Origin: Sialis fuliginosa
Lineage: Eukaryota; Arthropoda; Insecta; Megaloptera; Sialidae
Direction: 5' to 3'
NCBI GenBank assembly: GCA_961205875.1
Contig: OY540815.1
Span: 18,413,638 to 18,477,637 of the forward strand
DNA: 64,000 nt
The position numbers and the translations under genes were made by a program. The notes under the pieces were generated by a model. That model saw only the letters and a list, made by a program, of their open reading frames with translations, searched no databases and was not told the DNA's origin. Shown piece after piece: positions 13,353 to 25,199 of this stretch; positions within the stretch are counted from its first letter, which is position 1, and each line of letters opens with the position of its first letter.

Positions 13353-13911
13353 TAAGGTACTGGCACCAGTTATTACCACTATAAGAGCAAGGTTTACTGT
13401 GTTTATGATTGACGGACTTCTTTTTTGTAATTTTCGTGAACTCATGTTACTAATAAAACAAGTAACTCTTTATTAAATCAATTTAATTACCAAATATAGT
13501 TTGTTTTTTAAATTATAGCCTTTTATTTTGTTTATGTTTTTTCTCTCCGGTAATGGATAAAGTAAAACCAGTAATTAGCACGCAGTGATGGACACTTACT
13601 AATGATTACAATGTGATAAGTACTACGACACAAAAGATATAAAAGAAAGAATCGTCAAATTTAAAACAATGTAAAGTAGTTGCTATGATAATATAATAAT
13701 TAATAAATAAATTATACTAATAATTAGTTTAAATATCCACCATTTTGACACCTATTGGCCGATTGTCATAAAATCACGCTGTAAAACAGTTAAATATATT
13801 TAGATTAATATTCAGAAATGGTAGTAATCAAATATCAACACATTTCTAATTCAGTACATTTAATTAAAAAAAAGCCATTAATCATTTCCAAATCTGGTTC
13901 CAGTACCTTAT
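13353..13911 (+). mobile_element. R1 MITE, full-length copy
   Basis: It runs from TAAGGTACTGGCACCAG to TCTGGTTCCAGTACCTTA. The interior has AAGTACTACGACACAAAAG and CATTTTGACACCTATTGGCC. It lies in the opposite orientation to the copy at 6958-7504 in the same intron. Confidence 0.92.
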
Positions 13912-15280
13912 ATGTTTTTATTTAATTTTACATCAAATGTATGTACTTATACCAACTTTTTTTTGAGTTTCGCGATAGGTATATACCTTATTAGATATAA
14001 CCAAGAAAATATATGTGTATTATATTATGATTTATCTTTACTTTAATTATCAAATCAAGGAATTCAAGGGATTTTGTAATTTTCAAATATTCTGCCCCGA
14101 GCCACAATCTTCCTTATTCCGCCTCTGCTATGACAACACCCAAAAACAATTATACTAATACATAATAAGATCCAGAGGCTGTATATAACTGAATGTGCCA
14201 CAGTTATTTTTTGTATCGGGTTACATTTTAAAGTGTCATGTTGCACCAAATCCATATCGACATGGGTCATTCGGCGAAGCTGCATTAAAACCGTGACCCC
14301 CGTTCTCGAAATTATATTATTTATATTTTTATTATAATTGGCTGGTTACGTGTTACAATTCAAGGGTTAAAACAACCTGACGTGGTTCTTGTAACTGATT
14401 CTAATAAATGTTTTATATGTCTGTTGTTAATTGTTAATTTAGATTTTGATTTATTTGAACTGCAGAAACCAAAACAACTCATTAGACCAGTGTTTCTCAA
14501 ACACACTTACCCTCAATATATCACTATTTTTACTATGATGTCTATGTGTCTGTCTAACTAGAAAATGACAAAATACTTCTAGGAAAAAAACAAATTTTGA
14601 AAAAACTTGACAACCAGAAATAGATGTTTAGTTTTATAAAAAAAAAAAAAAAGCGTAATGGGCGTGATTGTGTCCGGGTGAACATTCGAGGGATTGACGT
14701 GAATACGTGGTAGTGGGGTTAAATAAAACTCAGACTCATTGATTGATATATCTTTAATTTTGTTTGAATTTTTGTAAAATAGATACAAAACGTTTCCGTA
14801 AACTTAGTCTAAATAAAAAAAAATAACATAGTTTTTATTATTTATACGAATATAAAAACAATTAATTAATTAATATTTCCAAGCGAAATCGTGGAAACAC
14901 GAAATTTAATTTTTATTTTTTTATGCAATTTAAAAAACTTTAATCAAAAAATTGAAAACGTTAGGACGTACAGAATACATGCTCATATACTGTTATTTTT
15001 TTTCAATTTAATGTATTAATATTTACAAGCTCAATCGTGAAGATTCAAAATTTAATTTTTTGTTGTTGTTTTTTAATAATATTAAATTTATATATACAGA
15101 AATTAAAAAATACAAAAATCAAATCTCACGTTTTATTTTTTATTGAGTTGATCGCTTTGGCTTTTGAATGAGAATATTATTTTTGAAATTTTATTTTATT
15201 GATATTATTTGTACGATCTATGATTAATCCCCCCCCCCCCCCTACGTACCCTATTATTTATATGTATACACACACAAACG
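13912..15280. other. AT-rich intronic DNA with one ORF of unknown meaning
   Basis: A 73-codon minus-strand ORF (14064-14285) has a hydrophobic stretch (IYSLWILLCISIIVFG) that could be a membrane segment. It has no family I recognise and no clear splice signals, so I do not call it a gene. A C12 run lies at about 15230. Confidence 0.3.
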
Positions 15281-15790
15281 ACGATAATTACACTACAAAT
15301 GGTCGAATTATGACAAAACAAATCATTCCGAGTGTATAAACAATATTAAACGACCGCGCACTGTATTTACACAATAAAAACGCAAACATTAAGATGGTCA
15401 TTCGAATCAATTACGTGAAGAAACGGTTTCTACGTGCATGCACAATCAGACGCACCGTACACTCGCTGCGCATTAGTGACACTCTGATGTGTACAGTTTA
15501 CAGTACGTCTGGTCGGACGCGACACAGTGGCTGTAAAACGTTTTGTAGACTCCGTGTAATTGAATTGATTTGCCGTAAGTCGTGTGACACATAGGTGGTG
15601 GTATTATTTTATAACCACGCCGGGGTTTTATGATATTACTTTAATGCGTATATTGTACTTGCGTGCGAGCTTAATTGGATATTTTGCGTTTGGTTATAGC
15701 ATGACTTCGATAATTCGAGGATTTGTTATAGTGGGCCTTATTAGAAGAAAGGTCTCGAGTGCCAACCCCCTACATTCCCAAATTTAGGAC
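15281..15790. promoter_or_regulatory. Unique, mixed-composition block in svp intron 1; candidate enhancer
   Basis: Some 500 bp stand out from the AT-rich surroundings: CpG-containing, no match in the window, several homeodomain-like words (TTTAATG, CTTAATTGG, TTTTATGA) and interrupted ORFs in all frames. Enhancer status is inference from composition alone. Confidence 0.25.
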
Positions 15791-17180
15791 TGAATTTCAG
15801 GACGTGTTATAGCTTCATGGGGACCCAGGCCAATTTGAATTTGGTAGCCTATGTACACAGTGCTGAATTCAGGCGTTTTTTCAAGGGGACGTTTTAATGG
15901 TAAATATTAAAATACTTCAATTTAATATAAAACACAAACAAAAATTAACAAAAAACAAAAATAAAAATGTATGTGACATTTATGAACAATGTACAAAAAA
16001 GATTGGTTTGAGAGGGGGTGGGGGGGGGGACAGAAAATTGACCCTTTTTGTCCAAAGGATAATGAATCATTGCTATAAAAATAATGAAAAAGTATAAAAT
16101 GTGTCTGTTTGTCCATCTGTCTGTCTATATAAATTTTATACCGATTAAGATGAAATTTGGTTTACCCAAGAACAGAAATGATATTTTTGAAAAAAAAAAA
16201 TGTTTTTTTGGATCCACCTCCCATCGACTGAAGAGTAGGTATATTAAAAAATATCTTTAGATAGGTTACCTAAAATGCAATAAAAAATGTACTAAGACCT
16301 TTTGATTTTAATCCTTCAGAGTGTCCCCCCCCCTCTATTTTCTAAACTATCAATTCAAAATTGAGAATAACAAACACTGTAGCAAAAATAGTTTATGAAA
16401 AATGTTGAAATAAGTTTTTTTTATAAATTGCAGTGAGAATGACTACGGAACCTCATCATGTGCGTGCCCAACACGCACTTGGACGTTTTTTTTTTAAATA
16501 TTACATAAGAATAAATGGACAAATGCGGATGAATTTTTCTTCCAGATTTATGCGAAAGCATTTTTCTCTATTTAGTAATGGAAACTGTGATATTATGTGT
16601 TATGTTTTGTGAATCGTCTACAATCTACACAACAAACAATGGCTGTGACACGGAGGAAATGCGTGCGTGTATCTTTTATTTCTACACTGTTACAATTCAT
16701 AATGAATGCAACTTAAGTCACGTCATAAACTTAACAAATTAAAATAATTAACTTGGGTCGTTTAATAAATAATGAGTGTGGTGTTACAGGTGCGTGAACT
16801 TCTTGACCATAAAATAATCTAGTGGTATCATCATCAAAGATATTACATATATACTATGATTTACATGGGGCATCTCGCATTACCTCCATGTATTTCAAAA
16901 ACCTAACTAATGATTATACAATTTTATTTATTTATTTATTATAATAAAAAATAATAATCAATTTAAATTTTACAAATTATTTAGACTAAATATTCACTTA
17001 TGCTTATATATATATATGTTAAGAAAATGTTTTATTTCAATTTTAAATTTTTTAAGGGTACCTAATTCTTTTATAGAATATGGTAGTTTATTATATATTT
17101 TTATTATGTAGTTATACACGTGTATACAAATAAAATAAATTCTTAAATTAGGAAAGTTCATTGACGCAGGCTCACCTCAG
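15791..17180. other. AT-rich intronic DNA with degraded repeats
   Basis: A GTCTGTTTGTCCATCTGTCT tract followed by 'accgattaagatgaaatttgg' at 16100-16165 is the kind of tail seen in insect transposons. A G10 run lies near 16020. Nothing else was recognised. Confidence 0.35.
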
Positions 17181-17183
17181 ATG

Positions 17184-17235
17184 AACCACTGCACAACCAC
17201 TTTTAGTGGTTATGCAGTGGCCAGTAATAACCACA
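17184..17235. promoter_or_regulatory. Cluster of four Runx-type words inside a hairpin region
   Basis: AACCACT lies at 17184-17190 and 17195-17201, AGTGGTT at 17205-17211 and AACCACA at 17229-17235. Bases 17186-17201 and 17205-17220 form a 16-bp stem with one mismatch and a 3-nt loop. Runx proteins bind RACCRCA-type sites; the fly Runx protein Lozenge is known to control seven-up. Function here is inference. Confidence 0.4.
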
Positions 17236-17928
17236 CGCAAACACTTTTTCGTGGCCGATTGAATATATTATTAGTATAGACTTCAGGATAAACAGTTTTG
17301 TTCGTAAGTAGTGTTATAATTGTTTTGGTTTCTGAAGAAGTAATTTATTATATATAAATTTTATTTAATTCAGCCGTAGGTATGTCAAATTATGATAATA
17401 ATATAAATTGTGCCAAAATCAACAACTTTCCAATTTGAAACAACATCATTTAGTTTAAAAAAACATATACATAAATGGTAATATTTTATGCTAGTATATT
17501 TGTGCAAAAAAGAATATAAAAAATAAATATTCTATACATAATTTACAAAGAAGTTAAAGGTTATCGAATACATTAATAACTAAACTGTAGAATTACAAAT
17601 GGAACAATAGATGGTTGAAAAATGCGTTTCTAGATGAATATTTAATAATTCCGATACAATAAAACTTGCTCACTCAATTTTATTACTGGCGTTAATACAG
17701 TCGAACTTCTATAGATATGTATCGTTGGCATTTATAAAATGTCAAGTTTTGGGGTTACATTTTAAGTATTTATTTATTAAATACGCCCCTGTACCTGCGT
17801 ATAAATTATGAGATATTGTCTACAGTGCAATTGTCTAGCAAATTATAGCTGGTATCATAACCACGGTGCCCGTAATTGTATCAAATTGCAATAATTATAA
17901 TAATTGTTGTTATATACACCTCTTTGTG

Positions 17929-17975
17929 CAGGGCTGGTCTTAAAACTTCATAGGCCTCGGGGCAGGATTTCATAA
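17929..17975 (+). mobile_element. R4-related fragment
   Basis: CAGGGCTGGTCTTAAAAC followed by CATAGGCCTCGGGGCAGG resembles the R4 terminus. The other end was not found. Confidence 0.4.
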
Positions 17976-18339
17976 GAAATCGATTTAAAATATCGACAAA
18001 AAACAATACATTAAAAATTTGTCAAGTGCGAGCCGAGTCTCGCGTACTAGTGTTACGTACCGTATAGTTTTTCAATCTATTCACGGATTATGTTGATTTG
18101 TGAACACTAGAAAAGCACTATATAGACAACATAAACCACACCATTTACTGTAATTATGCCAAATCTAGTAGTTAGGAGGCTGTTACAGACGGACACCTTC
18201 CTTTCACGGGACACAAAAAATAATATTTTTATTAAATATAATAAATTAAAACAAGCTAAAAATAATGTAATATTTATTAAATTATTTTCAGAGAAGAATT
18301 TTAAACTGTATGCAAATCGTTAATTATGTTTTAAATAAA

Positions 18340-18372
18340 CGACTTACACCAAGAAGCCAAGAACAGTGTACT
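18340..18372 (+). repeat. R7 fragment
   Basis: GACTTACACCAAGAAGCCAA matches the inner part of the 45.6 kb copy. Confidence 0.4.
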
Positions 18373-18775
18373 TACTGTACTTTATAATTATCATACATTT
18401 CGAATTAAATATATTTAGATTAATCAGATGTGCATTTTTTTAAAACAGCAGGTATCTGAGGTTCTTTTGAATTAATGGCTATACTTTTTGAAATTGATAC
18501 AGGTAAAGTTATTACCATATTTGTTTAGTCTTCATTAATCTTGTAAAAGCTGAGGTACTGTTTAGAAAGAATACAGTATAATAGTTTTATTGTGTCTATT
18601 TATCCAAGTGTAATATTATGAATGCGTCTAAGGTTACAAGAAAAATATGTATGAATATTTTTTCAGTAATGAGGTTTAGCAGTAACAAATTATTTGGAAG
18701 AAGGGTTTTGAAATGATCTATCTATGCTTCTTATTGTGAGTGTATTTAATATCTTATCTATGGACAAGCACGGAT

Positions 18776-18845
18776 CCAGGGGGGGGGGTCATTTTCCCCA
18801 TGACACCCCCTACCAAACCTCAAAAATTAAAACAAATTAAATAGA
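18776..18845 (+). repeat. G-run transposon end fragment
   Basis: GGATCCAGG with a G9 run, then GTCATTTTCCCCATGACACC, resembles the G-run stretches at 25680-25740 and 25820. It looks like the degraded end of a DNA transposon. Confidence 0.35.
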
Positions 18846-19493
18846 AAAATGCTTATTAAATATACTCCCCCTCAAATTCGTCTATTTTTAATTTGTTTTT
18901 AAATTTAGGCCATCTTGTTTTATATAAAATATATAAACATCTTATAGAAGAGAATATTGTCAACAAAAAAGAACTCTTGACATTATGTTATAGAATATTT
19001 CTATTGAAAGTTGAAAAATAGATTCAATTTGTCTGGTATATAGGTAGACTTTTAAGCAAATTAAAAATGAGTGAAATTTTTGCATCTCAAAGTAAAAATT
19101 AAAAAAAATTATTTAATTAATTTAAAGAACAATAAACTATCTCGTTTTTTAAACATAATAACTAGAAACCTGAAACCTTACATGTAACAAGCTTTATTAA
19201 CCGACTAACAAATGAATGACATCGTTTAATCATTGCCTTCCCCCTTCCTTCTCCTTTCCGTCTTTACATCCCCTAGGAGAAACCCTTTTTGTAGATATTA
19301 ATTGAGTCCTCTGAGATACCGACTTCAGAAATATTATAATGTTGATGATCGCGTACTTTTACTCCTCTAAAAGCGTTTGTCAACGTCTAACGGTCGCTAG
19401 TACAGTCAAACTTCTATCAATCGAACGTTTTTAAGTTTAGATTTTTATAACTGACTTAATGATTTACTTACAATTTTTACTTTGTATACCTAA

Positions 19494-19833
19494 GGAACCA
19501 TCCATAAATTTCATGGTTTTTTGGTTTTATCACAGGTTGTCACTTTCGTGTGACGTCACACAAGTTTCGAAACAATAAGGAGGTACTCAAAATCAACGAA
19601 AAAAAATCTTTCATTGTCCTTTCAAGCATATGTTTGAAAAATTCCCAATAACTCTTCACCGATCTCGAGTGACTAACAACTAGTCATTTTTCCTCTTGAT
19701 CTAAAATTTTATATAAAATTTATTGTTTTGATTTTTATATGTGACGTCACGAAGGTTGTGACTCATGCCCCTTGTCACACTTTGTAGACCCCCCTCTCCC
19801 CCTCAATGTATGACGTAATTTATAGATGATCCC
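19494..19833. mobile_element. R11 MITE near the svp first-exon donor; carries two CRE palindromes
   Basis: It starts GGAACCATCCATAAATT and ends ATGACGTAATTTATAGATGA then TCCC, an inverted terminal repeat. The same end type occurs at 34525-34555. The interior has GTGTGACGTCACAC at 19548-19561 and GTGACGTCAC at 19741-19750. It ends 209 bp from the exon boundary. Confidence 0.8.
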
Positions 19834-20042
19834 TAATAGTATTTAATGCTTATTTTTCGCAGAGACAGAAAATATAATGTGTATTACTTTTTGGGCGATC
19901 AAGCAAATTATTATTTTTAAAATTGAAATAACCATGACCCCACGAAAGGGGGGGGGGGCTGACAGTATAGTATACGTAGAATTTCAAAGTACGTTATATG
20001 GGTGGGAGATATAGAATACAATAATTTAGATTGATCGCTTAC

Positions 20043-20328
20043 CTTCGCACGTGAACTGTCCATAATGCTTTCCCGATGATTTGTCCCCGCAAACGACACA
20101 CTCAATGTTCTGTCCGGCCGCCGCGGCCGCCACTACTTTGTCGTGGTGCGATCCGGTGCTGTGTACACTGGTAGCCGGCGTGGGCGCCTGCTGGGGGTGC
20201 TCGCGGGGCGGCGCGAACGGCACCAGAGCGCCGTCGCTCGTCACACCGTCGCCGCCGGGAAGCAGCGGTCCACCCGGCATCATCCCGCCGGATCCGGGGT
20301 CGCGCCACGGCGGCGCCACCAGCGCCAT
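20043..20328 (-). CDS. svp: seven-up / COUP-TF nuclear receptor, first coding exon (start to P-box)
   Basis: This exon encodes 95 residues plus one base. It opens with [11 protein letters not shown], which resembles the MAMV..WRDP start of vertebrate COUP-TFI as I recall it. That similarity is why I place the start at the ATG at 20328-20326 rather than further upstream. A low-complexity Gly/Pro/Ala-rich A/B region follows. The exon ends in the first zinc finger, with CVVC near residues 76-79 (C-x2-C), then [12 protein letters not shown] and TCEG. It stops inside the Gly codon of the P-box (CEG|CKS), and the donor reads GAAG|gtaagc. COUP-TF proteins are orphan receptors that bind AGGTCA repeats in the nucleus, usually as repressors. 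In flies seven-up controls photoreceptor fate, neuroblast timing and heart and fat-body identity. The exon is far richer in GC than its surroundings. Identity of the gene is very secure; the exact start is moderately secure. Confidence 0.96.
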
Positions 20329-20439
20329 GTGGTGCCGCGGGAAACCGCCCAGCTCCAGACCGCCCCCGCCCCCGCCTACCACCCCGCCACCCCCCGCCAG
20401 CGGAACAGGCGCCAACGTTTCTATTTTTATGGTGGTTCG
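20329..20439 (-). other. svp: GC-rich open extension upstream of the chosen svp start (5' UTR or N-terminal extension)
   Basis: The svp frame stays open for 37 codons upstream of the chosen ATG, giving a Gly-rich stretch, and is closed by TAA at 20442-20440. There is no in-frame ATG in it. It is either 5' UTR or, if an upstream exon is spliced to an AG such as the one before AAACGTTGG (near 20420), an extended N-terminus. The abrupt fall in GC at about 20420 fits an exon or transcript edge there. Confidence 0.5.
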
Positions 20440-22370
20440 TTAGCGAAAAAACTGATAAAGTTTATTTAAGACGGTTTGGATTTACGAGAGTTTTTGTCCT
20501 CTGGACACTGTCATTTATTTTTATGAGAAGGAGCACTTGGATGTTAGAATATAACACGTACAAACGTTTCTATGATAGATTATCAAATTCAAAAAGAAAA
20601 TTCACTAGAAACATATAGCCACTGATTATTATAATATTAATTACGCGCACTATTACTGAGTCACAGTCACTGTAAATGTGTACGAAAACTAGGATGAAGT
20701 TATTCTGTTTGTTCAATCTTCAATTTGATGAATAATTAATTTATCGTATTTTTCTATAATAACTATTTATTTGGCAATCTTCGTAGTTGAAAACATATAT
20801 TTTATGGCACTAGGTTTAATATAGCTATTAACATAGCTATTATTTTCTTAATCTTCAAGTCATTTTCCTCCAAGGCAGTGATTTTAATATTAAAGTCACA
20901 GCTGAAACAGAAAGAAAAATATATTAGAATAATACATACCTACACAATACATAAATAAACAAATAATATCTATATATTTTATCAAATGGACAGATCAAAA
21001 ACAAGAGAATGTTATTAGGCACTAAAACTCAACTAAAATCTTATCTATGATCAAAGATCTAAACATTTCTATCTGTACCTATACGGTATTTATAATAACA
21101 GAAAATAATTCGGTCAAATCAATTATATTGATCAGTGTTTCTCAACATAAATTAAAACAAATTACAGGCTAGTTGTTAATATTTTAAATGTTGAGAATAT
21201 AATCTAATATGCGTATGCAATCTAATAAATAACTTTACAAATAATTGGCACCAAAACTCTTGTATAAATATACCTAATAATAACATACCAACATATAAAG
21301 TATATCTACATTGCTTACTATACTATAAAAATAACGATGAAAATTCTAAAATAATTTAAAACTAACACTAAATGGACTATATTTAAACCCTCTCAAACTA
21401 TGGATTCTAAATAATGATTAAATTACAACACTAAAGTTTTATTTAAATTATAATTTAACAAAAAACTTTCTGGTAAGTAATAAAGATGGTTGAAACGAGA
21501 ATTATTATAAAAATCTATATTTTTCTGATTTATTGGAAGATATATCTAATTAACCAACCAAATGCCAAAAAACTCCACAATCACAAATGTATATTTCTTT
21601 GCGCGCATCAAAATCATTTATATCTCAAAATAAGGTATATTTTTTTACAAGAAAACGATTTTTTAACATGAGACCACATATTGGCAATTATCTGAAATAA
21701 CAATGATTTCCCTATGTACCGTAGTTAATTTATGATATCTATGTTAACGGGACTTTCTTATACGTAATCCTGACAGTGAACAGTGTAAGTGATTCTTAAT
21801 TTATTAAAAAATAATATTATACAAAAATACATTTTTGACAAACTAATAAAAAATAGAATAAAATGAATTATTTTCTCCATTATGTATCAAATGAATTTCT
21901 TTGAACGTAATAACAACTGAAAACGGATGTTTACTCTTGTCAATTTTTGAAATAAGAAAAAAATGGTTTATAGTTAAAAAATATCGAGTATGTTATTATC
22001 TATAATTTATTCCTCATATATTTTTTTTCAACATTTATGATTTAGTCAAAAATATTCCATTTGAAAGACGAAATCGCGGCATTTAAGAATACGCACCTTT
22101 TTAGAATACACAGTCAATTAAAAAGAGTATTTATTGGAATTATTTGTACTCAACAAGAATTTGTTCTTAATAGTCGTAGTATATATTGGTAATAGTAAAA
22201 TTTCAAATACCAACTGCGTGTAGAACATAAACAAAATAGATTTCGACTGAATAAATTCATTTCACCAAATCACCAACTGTGCCCGAAAAAATTCCAAGCA
22301 GTTAAAAAAGAATGTGTTGAGTGTAACACATTTCGCCCACGCCAAAACTCAGTTAGACATAATTGTTGTT
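20440..22370. other. AT-rich DNA immediately upstream of the svp exon
   Basis: It probably contains part of the svp 5' UTR or proximal promoter, but I see no convincing TATA or initiator for the minus strand. An R12 copy lies at 21747-21900. Confidence 0.35.
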
Positions 22371-22379
22371 AATTGTTAA

Positions 22380-22475
22380 CGATTGTTTCAATTAAGAATA
22401 GAGGTCAGTTGATCGCAAGACTATTGTCACTAAGTCGACCTACAGATCACCTTTACAGGTCCTGCTGACCTTTCT
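22380..22475. promoter_or_regulatory. Candidate svp upstream element with ERE-like inverted repeat
   Basis: AGGTCA lies at 22402-22407 and CGACCT at 22436-22441. AGGTCCTGCTGACCT at 22457-22471 is one base from the consensus AGGTCAnnnTGACCT inverted repeat with 3-bp spacing. It lies about 2.1 kb upstream of the svp start codon. Confidence 0.4.
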
Positions 22476-22479
22476 AATG

Positions 22480-24000
22480 TGATTTAATAATACTTTGACG
22501 AAACAATTACTTTAAAAACTGTTTAATTGACTTGTTAATCAAATAGGTATTCCAACGAAAAATATGATTCTAAAAGATGAAACGTTTATAACAGGTAAAT
22601 TAAAAATAAGGAAGCTTCATTCTATACAATTTTATAAACGAAATGTATTTTATTTTATTTCATATATGGTTTGTAATAAAAACACAGAGATTTTTTTATA
22701 TAAAATTAAGGTTGCAGAATCAATTTTTCTTACTTTTGTATTCATAAAGAATAAAAAACAAATAAAAATGTTTTTATTTTATTTAGAAAATATTGTGCAA
22801 TATGCATATAGGTATTTTATTTTAAAGGTGCGTAAGTAATAAAAGGTATATTGGACATAAAAATGTCACAAATCAAAAATAAAATCGTAAAACTTATCTC
22901 TTTATAATGTCTAACAATTTTTTTTTAATAATAAAATATGATTTTTGTAAATAATATACAAAATAAATAAAATAAAAAAGTATATAGTATATATTTTAAA
23001 TAAAATTTTTATTTTACCCCCTTTTTTAATACGACCCTGAAGATTAGTATAAAATATTTTCACATATGCACACATTATTATGTTATTTATGTCTAATTTA
23101 TATGTACTAAAAAAAGTCTGTAGGTATCTATAATACAGCCAAATTAATGGTTAAAATAATTTGAATAATTATTACTTTTCAGAAACCTAACGTAATTAAA
23201 ATCTATACACATATAATTATGGTTGGAATTATTTAGATTTACACGTTTATAGAGAATGCAATTAAAAATGAAAATAATGTAATAAAAAATGTAAACTAAT
23301 AATTAAAGAAAATTTGTTAGGTATAAATATTAAGATATCTTCACGGCTTCAATCTCTGATTATTTTATTTCAACGCGGATAATTATTTAAATTTACATAT
23401 GAGAATGTAAAATGGATTTTGAAGTTTTGAATTGTTCCCGTTTTTACTAATCTTTACATCAGGCGTGGGCAAAAAAAATACTACGAATTTTTCACATAAA
23501 ATAAATTATAAAAATACACTTAGGATTACAATCTTAAATATAAATTAACGTAAAATTTTATCTACTGGTCTTTATATAAATAATAATACTTAATTTGACC
23601 CTTTATTAATATCTTTCCAACGTTTCGTCATTGATTTCATTAGACAAATCAGATCATATTAAAGCAAATTTTATATCCGACGTTTCTTAAGATTTTACAG
23701 TGTCCACATCAGAATAAATTATCACGTACGGAAAATAGCAGATTTAACTAAAAAAATCAGTTTTTCATTTCCTTCCAACGTTTTGACACAGATAACACTG
23801 GGCGCCTTTTAACACATGCATAGAATCCAAGAATCATTCAGCACAACATGTAAATCTAGAAATATATTTGATTGCACACAGTATTTACCTAAACACCGAA
23901 GCTATCATATAGTTACAACAAATGTGCTCCCAATTATCGAAAATCTAATCACTTATCACCACACACGCACGGGGGCCAAACGCAAAAACTTGAAACAACA
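22480..24000. other. AT-rich upstream DNA
   Basis: It has very high A/T with many short ORFs. Nothing was recognised. Confidence 0.4.
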
Positions 24001-24200
24001 AGAACTTGACCTGACGCGACAAACGGTACCGGTAAGGGTCACGCGGTGCACTGCCAGTTGCCACGGCTCGGGTTTAGGTCGCCTACTTCGACCTAACCCC
24101 CACCTCGACCTCGGCCCCGCCCACTGCCTACAGCCATTGGCCTGGCGGGGCGGGGCGGCGACACCGACACCACACCACCTCACGTGTGGTGGGGGTAATA
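24001..24200. promoter_or_regulatory. GC-rich island upstream of svp; candidate promoter or enhancer
   Basis: This is the second most GC-rich block after the svp exon. It contains TGACCT at 24007-24012, GGGTCA at 24036-24041, the perfect inverted repeat TTAGGTCG/CGACCTAA (24074-24081 and 24089-24096), a further CGACCTCG at 24106-24113, GC boxes (GGCCCCGCCC at 24113-24122, GGGGCGGGGCGG at 24147-24158), an inverted CCAAT (ATTGG at 24136-24140) and a CACGTG E-box at 24181-24186. These words suit a promoter, possibly an alternative svp first exon about 3.7 kb upstream, but no splice link can be shown. The 183-codon plus-strand ORF across it (23816-24367) has no recognisable domain. Confidence 0.45.
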
Positions 24201-25195
24201 AAGCGCCGTCTTTACTCTCAATATGTTCCTACGTGTGTATGTGTATGCATACGCGGCATGCATGTGTGTGTGAGTGGTGGAAAAGTCATAGCAGTTTTTC
24301 AGTAATTAGCGTATGTAGTTTATTTTTATCTTTTTTGTTTATGGATGTGTCTGTATACGGGGGGTGAGGGGAGTTATTCCATTATGGTTTATTTGAAAAT
24401 TATACTAATAAACAGTTATTAGTAATAATAATAATCTAAAGATTGAAAACAGATAGAATTTTGTTCAAATATTTTTAAAAAGGCACTAACCTGTTAGGTT
24501 ATACAGATGTAAGTTATGCTCAAAATAATAAGGTTTTTCTTGTTTCCACAGGAACAATCAAAACGAGTTTTTTCCGGTCTAAGGAAATTATTCTACATAT
24601 TCTCGAATAAGTATTAACTTTAACAATGAAAATCTCTATAATTATGTAACTTTTTTCTATCTATAATAAAATCATCCTTGTATTACCTACGTATGCTTTG
24701 GTCCTTTTCATGAGGTATTGACCAATTTTTATTTGGATAGATAGGTAACTCCTTCAAGAAATCCTGGTTTGTACTCATGTGTATTATCCCCCCCCCCCTC
24801 GATTTTTTTTCTTACTACGCTATTGCTAAATATAAAACCAAATAACAAAATTATATAAATATAATTATTTTTTTTCAGAATAATATTCGAATAATTTTCT
24901 AATGAGCTGTAACGAAATACAATTTGTCGTTACAAAAAAATTCGGGTTGCCACATTGGAAAAAAAATCCCATTTTCTTTGGCTTCTAAATAATAATAATA
25001 CAATTAGTATAATGTAATTTTACTCCCGCATATAAGTTAAATATAAAGTAGGTACCTACCTATAGTTAAAAAAAAATTAAAACAATTGAATTAATTTTTT
25101 ATAAAGAGGCATAATTACAAATTTCCTAATTCAATGTCTTCAAACAAATCGACCAATATATTTTTAAACGCATATATCAAAAAACATGCGGGATA
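24201..25195. other. AT-rich upstream DNA with TG- and C-runs
   Basis: It has a TG/CATG-rich stretch at 24230-24275 and a C10 run near 24789. Nothing else was recognised. Confidence 0.35.
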
Positions 25196-25199
25196 AAAA

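Noticed and set aside
14064-14285. Small membrane protein in svp intron 1
   Set aside because: A hydrophobic stretch is common in AT-rich DNA. There is no family, no splice support and no conserved features.
20081-20469. Plus-strand ORFs of 108-120 codons opposite the svp exon
   Set aside because: They are antisense shadows of the GC-rich svp coding exon, with Pro/Arg-rich translations and no domain.
23816-24367. 183-codon plus-strand ORF, the longest in the window
   Set aside because: It spans AT-rich DNA and then the GC island, with an abrupt composition change and no recognisable domain or conserved motif. It is best explained by few stops in GC-rich DNA.
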